Source: Jeotgalicoccus sp052093725 (lineage in GTDB: Bacteria; Bacillota; Bacilli; Staphylococcales; Salinicoccaceae). Taken from it: 8,556 bases of DNA. Below the pieces are notes generated by a model. That model was not told where the DNA came from, did not search any database, and saw only the letters and a program-made list of their open reading frames with translations. The stretch is from NCBI GenBank assembly GCA_052093725.1, contig JBQDHL010000072.1:1-8556 (forward strand). Direction: 5' to 3'. Numbering within the stretch: the first letter of the stretch is position 1; each line of letters begins with the position of its first letter. Shown here piece after piece: positions 6,878-8,556 of the stretch. The position numbers and the translations under genes were made by a program.

Positions 6878-6892
6878 ACGTAACGATTACGA
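6878..6892. promoter_or_regulatory. Zur-box-like operator 1
   Basis: ACGTAACGATTACGA matches the B. subtilis Zur core TCGTAATNATTACGA at 12 of 14 defined positions, with a perfect right half ATTACGA. It overlaps the predicted transcription start of an operon for two zinc-binding proteins, which makes zinc-dependent repression by a Fur-family Zur protein the natural reading. The Zur gene is not in the window. Confidence 0.8.
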
Positions 6893-6893
6893 A

Positions 6894-6908
6894 TAGGAAT
6901 GATTACGC
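6894..6908. promoter_or_regulatory. Zur-box-like operator 2
   Basis: TAGGAATGATTACGC matches the same Zur core at 11 of 14 defined positions. It begins one base after operator 1, so the centres (6885 and 6901) are 16 bp apart, and it lies in the 5' leader just before the zinT ribosome binding site. It is weaker than operator 1, and the call depends partly on that neighbour. Confidence 0.6.
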
Positions 6909-6926
6909 TTTAAATAGGAGGGCGAA

Positions 6927-7880
6927 ATGAAAAAGAAACTGTTTGAAGGGTTAAGTGTTATCGCTTTAGTGGGATTACTGGCAGCATGTCAGAACGGAGA
7001 AACTGAGAAAGAAGCTCATGAGGTACATAATCATGAGGAACATGAATCCGAGTCACATGGACATGAAGAAACAGGAAGTGCAGTAATCGACGGGTTATCG
7101 GATCATTATCATACGGGGGACAATGCAGAGCTGACAGTTTCTTCAGAAGTTGAAAGTGATGGTCACTGGCACTGGTATACGAGTGAAGATGGGAAAGAGT
7201 GGGCAGCAATTGACGGAGAATATGAGGATACTTTATCTATAAAAGCGGCGGATGGACAGTACATAAAAGCATTATTGTATGACAGTGACCACAATATTGC
7301 TGCTGAAAGTGAATCGATCGAAATAACAGTGGATGACCATACAGGGGATATTTATAACGGTTATTTTGACGATGAGCAGATAGCTGACCGTGATATCAGC
7401 GACTGGTCAGGCAAGTGGCAATCAGTATATTCGTACCTTGAGTCGGGTGAAATTGATAAAGTGTTCGAGCATAAATCCGAAGACGGTGATATGACAGCGG
7501 AAGAATATAAAGAATACTACCGTGAAGGCTACATGACAGATGTGAACAAAATTAATATAACTGATAGCGGTGAATTTACTTTTTATAAGAATGACGAAGA
7601 GTATTCAGGACAGTATGATTACGACGGCTACGAAGTTTTGGAATATGAAGCGGGTAACAGAGGTGTGCGATTTATCTTTGTGAAAACTGCAGGAGACGAA
7701 GAAGCACCCCAGTATATTCAATTCAGCGACCATATCATTGCACCTGAAAAATCCGGACACTACCATCTTTACTGGGGTGATGACAGAGAAGAGCTGCTGA
7801 GTGAAGTTGAACACTGGCCGACATATTACCCTGACGACTTAACAGTCGATGATATTAAGAAAGATATGCTGCAGCATTAA
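6927..7880 (+). CDS. zinT: ZinT-type zinc-binding lipoprotein with His-rich linker and HYHTGD domain
   Basis: The 317-residue lipoprotein begins with a signal peptide ending in lipobox LAAC, so C21 would be lipidated and the protein anchored outside the membrane. Residues 31-46 are His/Glu rich, with six histidines. Residues about 54-138 form a probable Ig-like beta domain starting HYHTGD (60-65), with H80-W-H82-W-Y and ending VDDH138. Residues about 140-317 are the ZinT (YodA) domain: DIYNGYFDDEQIADRDISDW, then H269 and H278-Y-H280 as the expected zinc ligands, and WPTYYP near the end, as in E. coli ZinT. ZinT proteins capture zinc and pass it to the ZnuA-type binding protein. The RBS AGGAGGG is at 6916-6922. 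The next gene, a ZnuA homologue, follows after 13 nt in the same operon under the Zur-like boxes. In S. aureus and streptococcal AdcA the ZnuA and ZinT parts are fused; here they are separate. Confidence 0.93.
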   Translation: MKKKLFEGLSVIALVGLLAACQNGETEKEAHEVHNHEEHESESHGHEETGSAVIDGLSDHYHTGDNAELTVSSEVESDGHWHWYTSEDGKEWAAIDGEYEDTLSIKAADGQYIKALLYDSDHNIAAESESIEITVDDHTGDIYNGYFDDEQIADRDISDWSGKWQSVYSYLESGEIDKVFEHKSEDGDMTAEEYKEYYREGYMTDVNKINITDSGEFTFYKNDEEYSGQYDYDGYEVLEYEAGNRGVRFIFVKTAGDEEAPQYIQFSDHIIAPEKSGHYHLYWGDDREELLSEVEHWPTYYPDDLTVDDIKKDMLQH

Positions 7881-7893
7881 GAGGAGAGATAAT

Positions 7894-8556
7894 ATGAAAG
7901 TTTTGAAATGGCTGGCTGTATTCACTGCAGCGGTTGCATTAACAGCATGCAGCGCTGACAATGAAAACAAAGAGGAACTAAAATTTTATACGACGGTATA
8001 CCCGCTGGAATACTTAATATCTGAAATTGGCGGAGAGACGGTCGAAACGGAATCAATACTGCCTCCGGGCGCTGACGGACACAGTTATGAACCGACAGCT
8101 CAGGAGATGACGAAATATGCAGCTGGCGACGGACTTGTGTATGTGGGAGAAGGCATGGAAGCATTCTCTGAAAATATTGCAGATGCACTTGACAATCAGG
8201 AAGTATCACTGATTAAAATTGCAGATTACAGCGAGCTGTTTGAGGGAACACCAGATACAAAAGCGAGCCGGGAAAGTGAGGTGGATGATGATTTTATCGA
8301 AGGTGTGAATGAACATTACCACACAGGGGACACTGTTACTCTGACTGCGCCTGACAAAGGAGATAAAACAGAGTGGGCAGTAACAAATGACAGCGGTGAA
8401 TTTGAAACTGCCGGGAGCGGTGCTGAATTCAGTATGCCTGCCGCCGAATCCAGCTACTCAATCCGTGCTTTAATTTATGAAAACGATGAAGTAATTATGG
8501 AAGATATTAAAGATATAATGGTTGATAACCATGATTCATTTGATCCGCATATCTGG
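7894..8556 (+). CDS. znuA: ZnuA/AdcA-type zinc-binding lipoprotein of an ABC importer (3' end outside window)
   Basis: The first 221 residues of a metal-binding lipoprotein of the cluster 9 (SBP_bac_9/ZnuA/TroA) family are present; the gene runs off the window. A signal peptide ends in lipobox LTAC with C19 as the lipidation site. FYTTVYPLEYLISEIGG and LPPGADGHSYEPT contain the first expected zinc ligand H63, and YVGEGMEAF is typical of the N-lobe. The second ligand is H219 in DPHIW at the window edge. Between them, residues about 135-213 are an inserted domain beginning H141-Y-H-T-G-D and ending VDNH213, homologous to the one in the upstream ZinT, in the place where family members often have a His-rich loop. 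The start has GAGGAGAGA at 7881-7889, 13 nt after zinT, so the two are co-transcribed. The ATPase and permease genes (znuCB/adcCB) would be expected downstream. Confidence 0.92.
   Translation, partial: MKVLKWLAVFTAAVALTACSADNENKEELKFYTTVYPLEYLISEIGGETVETESILPPGADGHSYEPTAQEMTKYAAGDGLVYVGEGMEAFSENIADALDNQEVSLIKIADYSELFEGTPDTKASRESEVDDDFIEGVNEHYHTGDTVTLTAPDKGDKTEWAVTNDSGEFETAGSGAEFSMPAAESSYSIRALIYENDEVIMEDIKDIMVDNHDSFDPHIW

Noticed and set aside
1..8556. Mobile element, CRISPR array, tRNA or prophage signal
   Set aside because: No transposase, integrase, spaced direct repeats, tRNA cloverleaf or phage gene was seen; gene content and composition look like ordinary chromosome.

Overview
The window looks like chromosomal DNA of a low-to-moderate-GC Gram-positive bacterium of the order Bacillales. 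The evidence is strong AGGAGG-type ribosome binding sites, AT-rich spacers with T-tailed hairpins, a Bacillus-style PucR regulator, a Bacillus-type Zur operator and two lipoproteins with lipobox cysteines. A member of the Staphylococcaceae such as Jeotgalicoccus or a relative would fit, but this is an impression from protein style and base composition, not a proven placement. There is no sign of a mobile element, CRISPR array, tRNA or rRNA, and no gene-free stretch longer than 300 bases.

Region 1 (1-1769): the C-terminal part of a YceI-family protein, then an AEC-family permease on the + strand. These converge on a small DCC-family (CxxC) thiol-disulfide oxidoreductase on the - strand. A perfect 15-bp hairpin separates the converging genes.

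Region 2 (1860-5775): a nucleobase-nitrogen module. ridA (-) diverges from pucR (+), and pucR is followed by an NCS1-family nucleobase/allantoin-type permease with its own promoter. Immediately upstream of that promoter's degenerate -35 is a sequence resembling the B. subtilis PucR box, so the likely logic is that PucR activates uptake of a purine- or pyrimidine-derived nitrogen source. RidA would clear reactive enamine/imine intermediates made during its breakdown. The catabolic enzymes themselves are not in the window.

Region 3 (5821-6822): a stand-alone CorA-family Mg2+ channel bounded by hairpin terminators on both sides. Its true start is at 5821, not in the preceding terminator.

Region 4 (6843-8556, continuing past the window): a zinc-acquisition operon. 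A good promoter with an extended -10 is followed by two adjacent Zur-box-like palindromes, then a ZinT lipoprotein and a ZnuA/AdcA-type zinc-binding lipoprotein, 13 nt apart. The most interesting observation is here. The two different zinc proteins carry homologous copies of one small, probably Ig-like beta domain that begins HYHTGD and ends VDxH. In ZinT it lies between an N-terminal His-rich linker and the ZinT domain. In ZnuA it is inserted into the substrate-binding fold, between the two visible zinc-ligand histidines, where family members usually carry a His-rich loop. This suggests a shared metal-handling or docking module within one operon.
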